The translations under genes and the position numbers were made by a program. A model generated the notes under the pieces. It had not been told where the DNA came from. It saw nothing but the letters and a program-made list of their open reading frames with translations, and did no database searches. From positions 62,457,524 to 62,521,523 of the forward strand of contig OY759265.1 of assembly GCA_963662155.1 (NCBI GenBank): a stretch of DNA of 64,000 nt, written 5' to 3'. Shown here in pieces: positions 1 through 12,519 of the stretch (within the stretch, counting starts at the first letter, position 1; each line of letters starts with the position of its first letter). This DNA is from Lamellibrachia columna (taxonomy: Eukaryota > Annelida > Polychaeta > Sabellida > Siboglinidae).

Positions 1-138
1 ATCAAAATTCTTAATGTTAACTTTATGCAATTTCAGTCATTTCTGTTTCATTGCAGACAACACTTGCAAACATTAATGTATGTACTACTAACCTAATTGG
101 TTTGATTATGTGTTCTTCCTCGTTGCTCCCTTTATAAA

Positions 139-205
139 GGTATGATCTTACATAGCGTGGTATCCGGTCCTTGGGACTGTACAGAGCGCTTTAAACTTCA
201 CCCCT
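139..205. repeat. Dispersed repeat fragment (SINE-like, 'GCGCTTTA' motif)
   Basis: This stretch (catagcg...gcgcttta...ttcaccc) resembles the longer copy at 28433-28510, with a shared order of short blocks. It is probably a piece of a dispersed short interspersed element inside a PRPF3 intron. Only two copies can be compared here, so the class is a guess. Confidence 0.3.
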
Positions 206-261
206 TTATAAAAAGGTGAGACTAGTTTTTGTACTGCTGCTCCACCCAGCTGTTATTTCTT

Positions 262-558
262 TCCACTTCTCCCTATCAGCAGCCTTCTCCCTATCAGCAG
301 CCTTCTCCCTCCACTTGTCATCTACTTCTCCCTATCAGCAGCCTTCTCCCTCCACTTGTCATCTACTTCTCCCTATCAGCAGCCTTCTCCCTCCACTTGT
401 CATCTACTTCTCCCTATCAGCAGCCTTCTCCCTATCAGCAGCCTTCTCCCTCCACTTGTCATCTACTTCTCCCTATCAGCAGCCTTCTCCCTATCAGCAG
501 CCTTCTCCCTCCACTTGTCATCTACTTCTCCCTATCAGCAGCCTTCTCCCTCCACTTG
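262..558. repeat. Minisatellite of cctatcagcagccttctcc and ccacttgtcatctacttctc blocks
   Basis: Two short modules alternate irregularly: an 18-bp 'ctatcagcagccttctcc' module and a ~21-bp 'ctccacttgtcatctacttc' module. They stay open in several frames, giving spurious Ser/Pro/Leu-rich ORFs. The array lies in the intron before the first visible PRPF3 exon. Confidence 0.85.
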
Positions 559-805
559 TCATCCTCCTCTGTCTTTCTTACATCCCACTTTACGCAGTTC
601 TTCCATCTTAGTTGTGGTCTTTTCCTACAGCCTTGCTGTCTTCGGTAGTCGGCCCTCCTCCATCCGCACCAAGTCACCTGCTCACATCTTACTGTTCTTC
701 CTGTTAAGCTGAACTGCATCCCTGTCTCTTCCCTCTGGTTTGTTTATCGTGCCTAAATGTCTGTTTTGTGTTCACCTGTGATGTAGTAGGGTGCTTTGTT
801 TACAG

Positions 806-3800
806 GATTCAGATGAGGTGCCCGAGCTGGAATGGTGGGATTCTGTGATTCTGACAACAGAAATGTAAGTCTACATCGGTGTACCGTCTCTCAACACAGA
901 GTACACATCACTTTCTGTAGACAGGTATTAAGTGTTGTGCTCCCTTGCAATGCTGAGTAGCTTCTTTTCTAACATTAAAGCTCCAAAGTCTGATCGTTTT
1001 CCTCATAAATCTATTCCAATATCTCGACTGCCCATTATGTGTTTTTATAAACCAATATTTAAAAATGTAATTTGAATGTTATCTGTTTACAAATAATGAC
1101 CTTGTCATTCAGCGGGGGCTGCCTAACAGGTGGACCAGAGCAAGCGGGTGGACCAGGTTATATAGATAGCATTTGGAGGAGGAATTGTGTAGTTACCATC
1201 ATTCCGTTTGCCCAATTGGGAGCAATAAATAACTGAAATAAGACCCACATGGCTATCCCCTCTGCCTTGGTCCACCTACTAGGCTGCCCCTGTTCAGCGT
1301 GCAATATGTAAACATACGATTAAACTTGATTCATTAAAAACAAAATGTGGTTCATTAAAACATGTTTGGGCATTCAGGCTGTTATAGTAAACATGCTTTA
1401 TATTATATACCATGATTTTACAATAAATGGTCAGACAGTGTACCTTTAAAGCTGCATTATTATGACTAAGACTGATACAGCTCTATGTTCTACAGCTTCA
1501 AAAAAGAGACAGAAGCTGCCATTACAGAGGCTGAACTGGAAGGCATCACGAACCTGGTGGAGCATCCAATACAGATGAAGCCACCTGGTGAGTGCACTGT
1601 GTACTAAGTCTGTCATTCATTGTCCAGAAGCCTGTAGTAATAAGAACTTACTGTAAAGTAGACACAATGAAAGCTATTGAAACAAGATAACATCAAATGT
1701 AATTACATTCTGAACATGAATTACAACAGTAATGTGATTTTACTGTTTTCAGTACTGTATTTAGAAGTTAGTTTTGTCAGTTAATGTTTGAGTTTTCCAC
1801 CAAAGTTAATAACAAACAAATGCAGTGGAATGTGATGATTGAAGATTGTAAACCAGATGATATGGGGCAATTTCAACATAGACACATTTGGCACACATAA
1901 ACAGACTCGATATTAAGTACCACACTTACTCCGTGCCACGACGCAATTAATAAAATTGTGATTATTAATGCAGTCATTACTGTAATTTATTATCAACAAG
2001 TCAGTGTTATACAGGGTGTCCGAAAAGCAATGTAGTGATTTTTTTTGCATACAACACTAAAGTAGGAAAGGATACAGCAGTTTTATTTTAAGGTGAAACA
2101 AAAGTCATGGTTTTCGGCCTATGCACCTATAAGAGTTACTAATACAAAACCAGTTGTAACTACAATTAAAAATATCTCGCCAGTGGTTTACTAGGAAAAC
2201 CTTGTTGAACACACATCTTAATTTTATGGGCCATGCCATACTGTTGGATAGCCCTATGTCATGAGTGTAGTAATTTAGCAATATTTGCTCGCCAAATTAA
2301 AATATATTTGTATGCACCAATTCCTGTACTTGCCAACAGGATGTGGCCATGCTATTTGCATCCAAACTTATGTAACATATTTTGGCCTTTGTTTACCAAA
2401 CTAGTCCTCTTTCTGACAAAATAACATGCTTGTTTGAGACATTGTATTGTTTCTGTGTATGGCTTATGCCGGCTTTCCTTAATATGTCACTTGTAGTCTA
2501 GGTTACCCCGATTTCATAGAACTGTGCATGTCATTATTAGTTGCGCTGGTTAACATGTCAGCCCTTGGTCATTTGGAGAAATGACCGGAATCTCCCATTT
2601 TTTAAACATATTCTGAGTAAACCACTTGCGTGATATTCTTGATGTTAGTTGCATGTGGTTACGTTTTATTATCTCTTTTAAATGCATGCCATGCCATGAC
2701 TTTTAGGTGCATGCCATGCCATGACTTTTAGGTGCATGCCATGCCATGACTTTTAGGTGCATGCCATGCCATGACTTTTAGGTGCATGCCATGCCATGAC
2801 TTTTAGGTGCATGCCATGCCATGACTTTTGTTTCACTTTAACATAATATGTGGAGATTAGATAGGCCCTATGTGTGAAAATTGAGATAACTGCCATCAGC
2901 ATTTTTGCACTGCCTGACTCGAAACACAACACTTTGTATTACTGCCTGACACACATTCAGAGTTATGCCTCGTATTGCAGCTCATATATTCTCCTTAAGA
3001 GACGCTGTTGTTTTTCGTTCTTGGAACAAACTTACAACAACAAAGGCTCAAAAGGAGAATATTTATGATCATTATTACTGCTATGGCATTAACATATGTG
3101 AATGAGCCCCTCTGTGAAAGACGGTTGTGTCTGTGGCAGCCGAGGAGAGTAGAGAGGTTCACATCCCTGTGATGCTCACGAAGAAGGAGCAGAAGAAACT
3201 GAGGAGGCAGACGAGGAACGAGGCACAGAAGGAACTACAGGAGAAGATTCGTCTAGGTCTTGTGCCACCCCCAGAACCTAAAGGTACACTTACCTCTAGT
3301 CCCTTGGCCTTGTGCCACACCCAGATCCTCAAGGTATCCCAAGTCCATTTATGATGTGCCAACCCCAGAATGTAAATGTACCATCCCTGAACCTAAAGCT
3401 AATCTAGCCCCTCTATATTGTGGCACTCTTAGAACCTAATAGTAACTGGTCTCCATTGAACATTTTTCACTAAGTTTTTCACGATAATACAAATATTTTA
3501 TCATATCCCAAGGATTTATTTTTACCTGCACTGCCTTTCACCAATCTTGCCAAGATGGCTTCATCAGTACTAATGACGATAACGTCCTGGTAGGATAACG
3601 TCATCCTACCCAGACGTCATTGTCAACTTGTGGAAATGACAAAAGAAGTATTGTACGATCATCAACTGATCTACTTGATTTTTATTGGTGCGCTAAGACT
3701 TTGATACATGTCTTGTTGTAACTGATTCGTGTAGAATCAAGTGTTGCAGTTTGTCTATTCGTAGCTCACTGTGGCTTTGTTGTTGTCAGTGCGTATGGCC

Positions 3801-6800
3801 AACCTGATGAGAGTGCTAGGGACAGAGGCTGTCCAAGACCCAACCAAGGTGGAGGCACATGTGCGGGCACAGATGGTCAAACGGCAGAGGTGAGATTGAC
3901 ATGCGTGCGTGCATGCATGCGTGTGTGACTGTGTGTGTGTAATATGTTGTGTCCATTATCAGCAGCACCTGTGTGTAGTGCTTTATCTGCACCAACATGA
4001 GTTGAGCTGTAACATTTTAAAGGATTGATGCAACAGCTGCATGTTTTCATTGTACAGTAAATTTGCTGTCACTTTTTAAATTGCATTTTAATTACATGTA
4101 AATTTTGCACAAGCCGCATGTTAGTTGTGATTCGTCAGAAATATGTAACTGCTAGTACACTTTAACCTGGTTTTTAGCTTTTTAGAGAACCCAGAAATTC
4201 CAGAAGTATCATATTTGATATACATAAAACCCAGTAACAAAACAACTCAAATTATTTCATCTTATCCAGGGCTCACGAGGAGGCGAACGCAGCTAGGAAG
4301 TTGACAAAGGAACAGAGACGGGATAAGAAGATAAGGAAGCTGAAGGAAGACACATCCCTCGGCGTGCATGTGTCTGTGTATCGTGTGCGTGACTTCAGCA
4401 ATCCGTCTAAGAAGTTCAAGGTAGAAGCCAACGCCAACCAGCTCTTCATGACCGGGATCGTTGTGCTTCACAAGGACTGCAATGTTATTGTAGTGGAGGG
4501 AGGTGAGTCGACACTATGTGATTGTAGTGGAGGGAGGTGAGTTGACACAGTATGATTGTATTGGAGGGAGGTGATTCAACACAATGTGATTGCAGTGGAG
4601 GAAGGTGAGTTGACATAATGCGATTGTAGTGGAGGGAGGTGAGTTGACACAATGTGATTGTACTGAAGGGAGGTGAGCTGACACAATGTGATTGTGGAGG
4701 GAAGTGAATTCGCGCTCTGTGTGATTTTAGTAAAGGGATGTGAGTCAACACAATGTGATTGTAGTGGAAGGAGGTGAGTTGACACAATGTAATTATTTTG
4801 GAGGGAGGTGATTCGACATAATATGATTGTTGTGGAGGGAGGAGAGTTGACACAATGTGATTGTAGTGAAGGGAGGAGAGTTGACACAATGTGATTGTAG
4901 TGGAGGTATGAGAGTCAACACAATGTGATTGTAGTGGAGGGCAGGGCTGGGTCCAATTACACAAAATTATATCAATTACAATTACATTAAAATTGTTATT
5001 TCAATTACAATTACAGTCATAATTTTCCAAATCAATTACAATTACACTGTTTCAATTACAATTACATTATGCAGAACCAAATATATTCAGCATTTGTTAA
5101 TTATGTATTTTTGCGCGTTTTGCTGAATTTCAATATTTTGTACACAATTGATAAAGAAATATAACGGTAATGTTTGTACATTTTGTTGAATTGTGACTTT
5201 GAATTATACTAAATAAAAAGATAGCCGTTTAAAACATATTTTTATTATATAAAAATACAATGCAATATCCAGACGTAATCCTACAGGACATATTCCAATG
5301 CAGACATTTAGCCGTGCGCATTTCTTAATTTTTTCTTTGGAAAATACTAATAATAGGGTATGATGTGTTTACTTTGAGGTTGTAGCTCCTGCTCTAAGCT
5401 GACATTCTTAATTGGTCTGCCCTTTGCTTTGTGTGAGTTGGGAATGGGAAGAGAGGCCATATATACGGTCCTTGCCAACTGACCTGTCTTCAACCCACCA
5501 CAACACAAGGGGTGTAATTGGCTTGCTAACTCTGCAATGTTTCACTGATCTGATATTTTCTGAAGCAATATCAGGCTACAGGTATTTCCATGTTGTTTGA
5601 ATACCAGCTTAGCCTTTGTCTGACAATGTCTGTGCATTGTTTATTGCTTCCTGGCTGTTACCAACTTACTAAAAAGGCTAACTGCTAAGGCTACCCACCA
5701 CTAGCACCACTGACCAGTACCCACCAGACAGTGAATACTGAGACTTAAATATAAATATATAAGCAGGTGTTATTATTAGTCTTGATTTTCAACTCATGTG
5801 AGACTTAAATTATATTTTTATTGACAATTCGTTCAGGTAGTTTGTGATATGAAACGTACTGTAATTGATTGTAATTGAAATAAATTTTCAATTATACAAA
5901 ATATAACAATTACAATTACAGCAACATTTCGAAATCAATTACAATTACACAATTTTGCTGTAATCAATTACAATTACATAATTGGACCCAGCCCTGGTGG
6001 AGGGAGAAGAGTCAACACAATGTGATTGTAGTGGAGGGAGGAGGGTCAACACAATGTGATTGTATTGGAGGGAGGAGAGTCAACACAATGTGATTGTAGT
6101 GGAGGGAGGAGAGTCAACACAATGTGATTGTAGTGGAGGGAGGAGAGTCAACACAATGTGATTGTAGTGGAGGGAGGAGAGTTGACTCAATGTGATTGTA
6201 GTGGAGGGAGGAGAGTCGACAGAATGTGATTGTTGTGGAGGGAGGAGAGTCGACAGAATGTGATTGTTGTGGAGGGAGGAGAGTTGACTCAATGTGATTG
6301 TAGTGGAGGGAGGAGAGTCAACACAATGTGATTGTAATGGAGGGAGGAGAGTCAACACAATGTGATTGTAGTGGAGGGAGGAGAGTTAACTCAATGTGAT
6401 TGTAGTGGAAGGAGGAGAGTTAACTCAATGTGATTGTAGTGGAAGGAGGAGAGTCAACTCAATGTGATTGTAGTGGAGGGAGGAGAGTTGACTCAATGTG
6501 ATTGTAGTGGAAGGAGGAGAGTCGACAGAATGTGATTGTTGTGGAGGGAGGAGAGTTAACTCAATGTGATTGTAGTGGAAGGAGGAGAGTCAACACAATG
6601 TGATTGTAGTGGAGGGAGGAGAGTTAACTCAATGTGATTGTAGTGGAAGGAGGAGAGTCAACACAATGTGATTGTAGTGGAGGGAGGAGAGTCAACTCAA
6701 TGTGATTGTAGTGGAGGGAGGAGAGTTGACTCAATGTGATTGTAGTGGAGGGAGGAGAGTCGACAGAATGTGATTGTTGTGGAGGGAGGAGAGTTAACTC

Positions 6801-9800
6801 AATGTGATTGTAGTAGAGGGAGGAGAGTTGACACTGTGTCCATCTTTCTCTTCTTGTACATCCTTCAAAGTTGTTCCTCCTTAGTCAGTGCACTTCACTG
6901 TATATCATTGATACATGTATCTGAAACGTTTATCTGCAAAACGTATTATATCCAATTTGTGATAAATTCGAAATAAATCATGTTTTCTGTTGCTTGTTGT
7001 TAAGTGATACATATGAAAAACATTATTAATATATTTTCATCAATGACAGTGTAGCATATGATGTGGTTTGCTGCAAACCACTTTTACCTCAACCACTGTC
7101 AACTAGATGGCAGCACAAAACTCAATTAATGTGAATTTGGAATATAATGTGTTTTGTAGATAAATGCTTCATTTAATTCGTGCTGGCTGTATTAGTAGTA
7201 GCTGAAGATGATTCTGATAAATTTTCTGTACGTCTTGTGACCAGTATTACATTATTAGTATCTCGTATGATTTCATAGCTATTCTGCTTTTGAGTTTCAT
7301 TTACGTTGCTTTTTGTTGATTGTTTTACAATTACTTATTGGACAGTTTCAAGACCCGGTAAGAAACTTTGTTTACAAACGTGTTCTTCTACCAGTTGTTT
7401 GTTAAGTATGAACAGTAAGATTTGTATAAGTATACCTTGACCTGCTTTTGAAGGGCCAAAGCAGCAGAAAAAATTCCGGCGACTTATGTTACAAAGAATC
7501 AAGTGGAACGATGAAACAGCAGGTGCTAAAGATGATGGTTAGTGGCAGTGATCAATATTTGTTTACACACGTTTCCCAGAAATGTAAATTGGTATGATGT
7601 GTTTCATTACTCTTTCAGTAATATCTGTTTCTCAACCACATAAAATGTAATGCTAAGTAATCCAGAATTGCATTGTCACTTTGGTATAATTCATGTACCT
7701 TGATACATCAGTCTGATAAGTGTATCAGATACAAGGTAGCAATCACACTCTCAACTGAAAGAAAAGGTTATTCAATGATATCGTTGTTGTTTGAAGTCAA
7801 GGTAGTTTAGTTCAGATCTAAATATCCCCACTGCTATATTTGCTTGCCTGTATAGATAAGTGTGAAATACAATATTCCCCTTCTTATACATTGACCCCTT
7901 CTACAAAGAACAGGTGGCCATATAAGAAGGGTGGCCGCTTTCCTCTACCTTCCAATCAGTACATCATAGCAAATATATTCTTGTATATGGATGTACACAT
8001 AAAAATATCGATAAAATCAGTAACTACTCGCTTTTGTTTCTGGTCGCAGATAACAAGGGAAATAAATAAACGCACATTAGAATTTGCATTATTTATTTAT
8101 CTGTATCCTTGTGCTAAAGTACGAGCATAGGCAAATATCTGATTTGGCGATGCCCAGCCAGAGAAATTGTGGATTTATTATAAATAATATGTGACATAGA
8201 AAAACGCTGAAGTAACAATTTATGATATCATAGATACTTATGTAATCACACTGTATTCCTTCTTGCACGAGAGTATTATTAGTTTGATCTACTATATAAT
8301 AATGTGAACTTTATGCCCCGATGACCACAAAGTCAATATGGCCGCGCCCAGACAGAAATTGTGGCTAAATACACTGTAGTTGCAGGGGAAATGTAGTGGT
8401 TTCAGATGAATAAATATAGCTGTTATCAACCGCCAAATGGCCGGCCACCTTAGAAAAGTGAAATTGCGTAAAAAGCTGGCCATATTAGCATCGCTATAAT
8501 AACAAAATATAGAATGCAAACTAAATCTGGCCGCTGTTGGTGGCCAGCTAGAGGCAAGAGGGGCCATTCAACAGGGAGAACTTGTATTATTCATTGATGT
8601 TGAATATTCCCAAGATACAGGATTGTTGATACAGGAGCCTGTCAGGGAATGAACAAGGCAGTGGTGTACCTGGTCGTATGGTGCATAGCCACTCGGGTGT
8701 TTTTCCTTTGAGATGCTCAATAAAGTCACCCAAAAAGGGCTGATGCAAACAGTTTCATGTTTCAGATGATGATTCTGATGATGAAGACAAGAAGACTAAC
8801 TCATGTAGATTAGTTTGGGAGGTGAGTACAAATTTACAAAGTGTTGGTTTCATAAAATTTGAGAAAACTACAGAAAACCCGTTTCTGTTTAAATTCGCTT
8901 CAATTTCCATGAATTCTCTCATCAAAACTGTGTAGACAGTGTATTTGTTAACAGGGTGGATGCAGAGGTTTACCAGGGTGGGTGCAGAGGTTTAACAGGG
9001 TGGATGCACAGGTTTAACAAGGTGGATGCACAGGTTTAACAGGGTGGGTGCAGAGGTTTAACAGAGTGGGTGCAGAGGTTTAACAGGGTGGATGCAGAGG
9101 TTTAACAGGGTAGATGCAGAGGTTTAACAGAGTGGGTGCAGAGGTTAACAGAGTGGGTGCAGAGGTTTAACAGGGTGGATGCAGAGGTTTAACAGAGTGG
9201 GTGCAGAGGTTTAACAGGGTGGATGCAGAGGTTTAACAGGGTGGGTGCAGAGGTTTAACAGGGTGGGTGCAGAGGTTTAACAGGGTGGGTGCAGAGGTTT
9301 AACAGGGTGGATGCAGAGGTTTAACAGGGTGGATGCAGAGGTTTAACAGGGTGGATGCAGAGGTTTAACAGGGTGGGTGCAGAGGTTTAACAGGGTGGGT
9401 GCAGAGGTTTAACAGATTGGGTGCAGAAGTTTAACAGGGTGGGTGCAGAGGTTTAACAGGGTGGATGCAGAGGTTTAACAGAGTGGGTGCAGAGGTTTAA
9501 CAGAGTGGGTGCAGAGGTTTAACAGGGTGGATGCAGAGGTTTAACAGGGTGGGTGCAGAGGTTTAACAGGGTGGATGCAGAGGTTTAACAGGGTGGGTGC
9601 AGAGGTTTAACAGGGTGGATGCAGAGGTTTAACACGGTAGATGCAGAGGTTTAACAGGGTGGGTGCAGAGGTTTAACAGGGTGGGTGCAGAGGTTTAACA
9701 GATTGGGTGCAGAAGTTTAACAGGGTGGGTGCAGAGGTTTAACAGGGTGGATGCAGAGGTTTAACAGAGTGGGTGCAGAGGTTTAACAGAGTGGGTGCAG

Positions 9801-10778
9801 AGGTTTAACAGGGTGGATGCAGAGGTTTAACAGGGTGGGTGCAGAGGTTTAACAGGGTGGATGCAGAGGTTTAACAGGGTGGGTGCAGAGGTTTAACAGG
9901 GTGGGTGCAGAGGTTTAACAGAGTGGGTGCAGAGGTTAACAGAGTGGGTGCAGAGGTTTAACAGGGTGGGTGCAGAGGTTTAACAGGGTGGATGCAGAGG
10001 TTTAACAGAGTGGGTGCAGAGGTTTAACAGGGTGGATGCAGAGGTTTAACAGGGTGGGTGCAGAGGTTTAACAGGGTGGGTGCAGAGGTTTAACAGGGTG
10101 GGTGCAGAGGTTTAACAGGGTGGATGCAGAGGTTTAACAGGGTAGATGCAGAGGTTTAACAGGGTGGATGCAGAGGTTTAACAGGGTGGGTGCAGAGGTT
10201 TAACAGGGTGGGTGCAGAGGTTTAACAGAGTGGGTGCAGAGGTTTAACAGGGTGGGTGCAGAGGTTTAACAGGGTGGGTGCAGAGGTTTAACAGGGTGGA
10301 TGCAGAGGTTTAACAGGGTGGATGCAGAGGTTTAACAGGGTAGATGCAGAGGTTTAACAGGGTGGGTGCAGAGGTTGGATCTTGCAGTTTTAAGGCTTTG
10401 AAAAAAAACATTGCGTCTGTTTGCACACAAAGTGGTCAACATCTTTGATGAGGAGCGATAAGCTTGCAGCCATATTAGTAGTATATTTGTAATTATTTCT
10501 GTGATGACAGCAAGTGAATTGGGGGGGTGGCAGTAACTGGAGAATGGAGGTCTAGACACCGGCCATACCCCTCCTATAAGTGGAACGTGGGAAGTTGACA
10601 AATTGTTTTTTGTATTCAGGGCACGGTAAAGACCCGAGCATTTGGTGAGATGAAATTCAAGATGTGTCCTACGGAGAGCTTCGGTCGTGAACAATTCAAG
10701 AAGTGTGGAACGGAGCAATATTGGGACCTTGCCTACAGTGGTGCTATCATGGAGGCAACTGGTGTTGATGACATCTAG
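806..10778 (+). CDS. PRPF3: PRPF3, U4/U6 small nuclear ribonucleoprotein Prp3 (C-terminal exons, 5' end outside window)
   Basis: Prp3 is a U4/U6 di-snRNP and tri-snRNP protein needed for pre-mRNA splicing in the nucleus. Eight exons join in one frame with matching phases: 806-864, 1496-1587, 3140-3283, 3790-3889, 4270-4502, 7454-7537, 8766-8821, 10620-10778. All introns are GT-AG. Recognisable blocks in order are [51 protein letters not shown], the basic [16 protein letters not shown] helix, [36 protein letters not shown], the acidic DDSDDED linker and the terminal [11 protein letters not shown]...[15 protein letters not shown]. These belong to the PRP3 domain and the C-terminal Prp3/DUF1115 domain. 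About 308 residues are covered and the stop is TAG at 10776-10778. An AATAAA at 11361-11366 is a candidate polyadenylation signal. Exon edges at 4502 and 10716-10778 have been copied into tandem repeats. The identification is secure; the upstream exons are not in the window. Confidence 0.95.
2683..2829. repeat. 25-bp minisatellite in PRPF3 intron
   Basis: About six near-perfect copies of a 25-bp unit containing the palindromic core tgcatgccatgccatgac followed by ttttagg. The period was measured from successive 'ttttag' positions 2701 and 2726. Confidence 0.9.
4503..4941. repeat. 34-bp minisatellite grown from the PRPF3 exon 5'-splice junction (left block)
   Basis: The unit is 34 bp (successive GTGAGT at 4503 and 4537). 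It reproduces the last ~16 nt of the exon ending at 4502 plus the donor: attgtagtggagggag followed by gtgagt. The first copies keep a perfect AG/GTGAGT donor. Copies further from the exon drift to gtgatt and then to gagagt, which has no GT. About 13 units precede the MITE insertion. Confidence 0.9.
4942..5996. mobile_element. hAT-type MITE with perfect 18-bp terminal inverted repeats and 8-bp target duplication
   Basis: The element begins CAGGGCTGGGTCCAATTA and ends with its exact reverse complement. It is flanked on both sides by the direct repeat gtggaggg (4934-4941 and 5997-6004). An 8-bp target duplication with CAG...CTG ends is the signature of the hAT superfamily. It is 1055 bp long, AT-rich, with repeated 'caattacaatta' motifs in the subterminal regions on both sides. 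It has no transposase ORF, so it is non-autonomous. It is inserted inside the 34-bp minisatellite. Confidence 0.93.
5997..6835. repeat. 34-bp minisatellite, right block (continuation beyond the MITE)
   Basis: About 25 units of the same 34-bp repeat as 4503-4941. Almost all carry ggagagt where the exon-proximal units have ggtgagt, so the donor-like GT is absent here. Variant bases (tcaacacaa, ttgactcaa, tcgacagaa) occur in mixed runs, suggesting higher-order duplication. Confidence 0.9.
6836..7453. other. Remainder of PRPF3 intron, nothing recognised
   Basis: AT-rich intron sequence up to the acceptor at 7452-7453. No coding, RNA or transposon signal was seen. Confidence 0.5.
8953..10374. repeat. 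22-bp minisatellite in the last PRPF3 intron
   Basis: About 64 copies of a 22-bp unit (cagggtgggtgcagaggtttaa) with g/a and gg/ga alternation. It fills most of the intron between exons 8766-8821 and 10620-10778. Each unit holds 'tttaacag', a weak acceptor-like string. Mixed runs of variants recur (for example around 9360-9500 and 9650-9800), indicating duplicated blocks of units. Confidence 0.93.
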
Positions 10779-10841
10779 CAATATTGGGACCTTGCCTACA
10801 GTGGTGCTATCATGGAGGCAACTGGTGTTGATGATGTCTAG
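10716..10841 (+). repeat. 63-bp tandem duplication of the PRPF3 coding terminus including the stop
   Basis: Positions 10716-10778 encode the last 20 residues plus TAG. Positions 10779-10841 repeat them with a change near the end (gacatc to gatgtc) and keep a second TAG. The second copy lies in the 3' UTR in the same frame, because 63 is a multiple of three. Readthrough of the first stop would append a near-identical 20-residue tail. Confidence 0.93.
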
Positions 10842-11934
10842 CAACATCAGTCATTTTGTTTGTTGCTTCGGCCTTTGTGAACACAGAAAAGTGTGCACAA
10901 GATTGTTATAGTGAAACCATTAGTGGTTCAATATGGGTACAAGATGATAATTACATGACTGTTCGATTGCAGTGGGTGAGCATTCCCCACGTACCTTGAG
11001 TTTGAACGTACAAGAGCATTTGTACTAGTTGTAATATGTCTTGCTCATTGATGCTTTTGTATTCTCGTAACAATTACACACAATAGAAATATGCTGTTTG
11101 TTATTGTTTTTAAAATATCCCAATATTTCACAATATTAGTGTTAAGATATTCTGTATTGTCTGTTAAAATCATTCAATTGTCTAATTGCTTAACTGGACA
11201 AATTGGCTACTTATGAGTAAATGATTTTCCATAAAATTCCATAATGATTCTGACCTAACGGTTGTGCACTTTTTCCAGAATAAAAATTTGGCAATTAGGC
11301 ACCATTTCACAAGTGGCTGTATGGTAATGTCCTACTTGGTTAGAATCCTGGGAATGATTAAATAAACATTGTATTGCTGTGATGAGCATTTAGGTAACAT
11401 TTTTGTTTGGTGATTATTGAATTCCCAGGGTTATCCCATAACCCCTCCTCCTCCAGGAGGGACCAAACCTTAACTGACAACATAGTTTTAGAAGACAAAT
11501 TTATTATAAGTTTTGTAAAATAAAACATGTCCTATGTTCACATTTCGTCATTGCATTTCTGCATAGCACCAAAACAACTTACCCTAAAGTACACTTAAAC
11601 ATGCATAACAACTGGTATAGAGCAACTTAATACTGAACAAACTTATAGTTCCAACACCCCAGCAGTTGAACTCGATAAAAATCTAAAAACACTACACCAG
11701 GTATATCTGACATCAAGATCTTGTGTCGAAGTCAGTGAGTCACAATTAGACACAACATGTCTCTGTGTCATCTTTGCACTAGCTGACTGTTCTGCCTCTT
11801 GACACGATTCATCACTTAAACTATATCAGGGTTACTTGAAATGGTTAGTATCAAGTCTGTAAAATAGTGACCGTTGAGATGCTAATCACATGAGTATTTC
11901 ATTATGCAGACCTTTTCATTAAGGGCAGTATGCA
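10842..11934. other. PRPF3 3' UTR/flank
   Basis: AT-rich sequence after the duplicated stop, with AATAAA at 11361-11366. No other gene signal was seen. PRPF3 and the next gene (12520-25396, minus) converge here. Confidence 0.5.
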
Positions 11935-12360
11935 GTGTCAACTCCCATACCAAAACATGGTCATATTCAACTGTCATAATCCCATACCATAGCATGGTCA
12001 TATTCAACTGGTCATAATCCAATTCCGTAACATGGTAATATTCAACTTGTCATAATACCATACTATAACACGTTTATGTTCGACGTAATCTCATTGCATA
12101 ACATGGTCATGTTCAACTAGTCATAATCCCATACTGTAACATGGCCATATTCAACTGGTCATAATCACATATCATAACATGGTTATATTCAACTGGGTCA
12201 TAATACTATAGCAAAGTCATATTGAACAGGTCATAATACCTTAACATAATCATATTCAACTGGTCATAATCCCATAACGTAGTCACATTTAATTAGTCAT
12301 AATGCCATAACATGGTTATATTCAACAAATCATAATGCCATATGAACAGAGTAGGTCATA
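11935..12360. repeat. Diverged ~35-bp minisatellite (catggtcatattcaactggt / cataatccc)
   Basis: About twelve degenerate copies of 'cataacatggtcatattcaa' plus 'ctggtcataatccc' with indels. The array lies between the convergent ends of PRPF3 and the sulfotransferase at 12520. Confidence 0.85.
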
Positions 12361-12519
12361 TTGTATTTTCAACTTAAATATTAACACGGACAACCTCTGA
12401 CTATGAAGAGGCATGGTGTTGATGCATCCAGTGTAAAAACACCTTGACATATATTATGTTACGATAATGAGAAAGAAATATGACTATTGCAATGGCATAT
12501 CAAGTTGTATGTAAATAAG

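Noticed and set aside
57..77. Possible 21-nt PRPF3 exon with a good acceptor and a gtatgt donor
   Set aside because: Phase fits, but the encoded seven residues show only faint likeness to Prp3 and would omit expected residues, so it is not supported.
216..712. Ser/Pro/Leu-rich ORFs of 118-139 aa
   Set aside because: Minisatellite translation in a PRPF3 intron.
4503..6835. Possible CRISPR-like array because of regular ~34-bp units
   Set aside because: Eukaryotic intron, units contiguous without unique spacers, derived from the exon edge.
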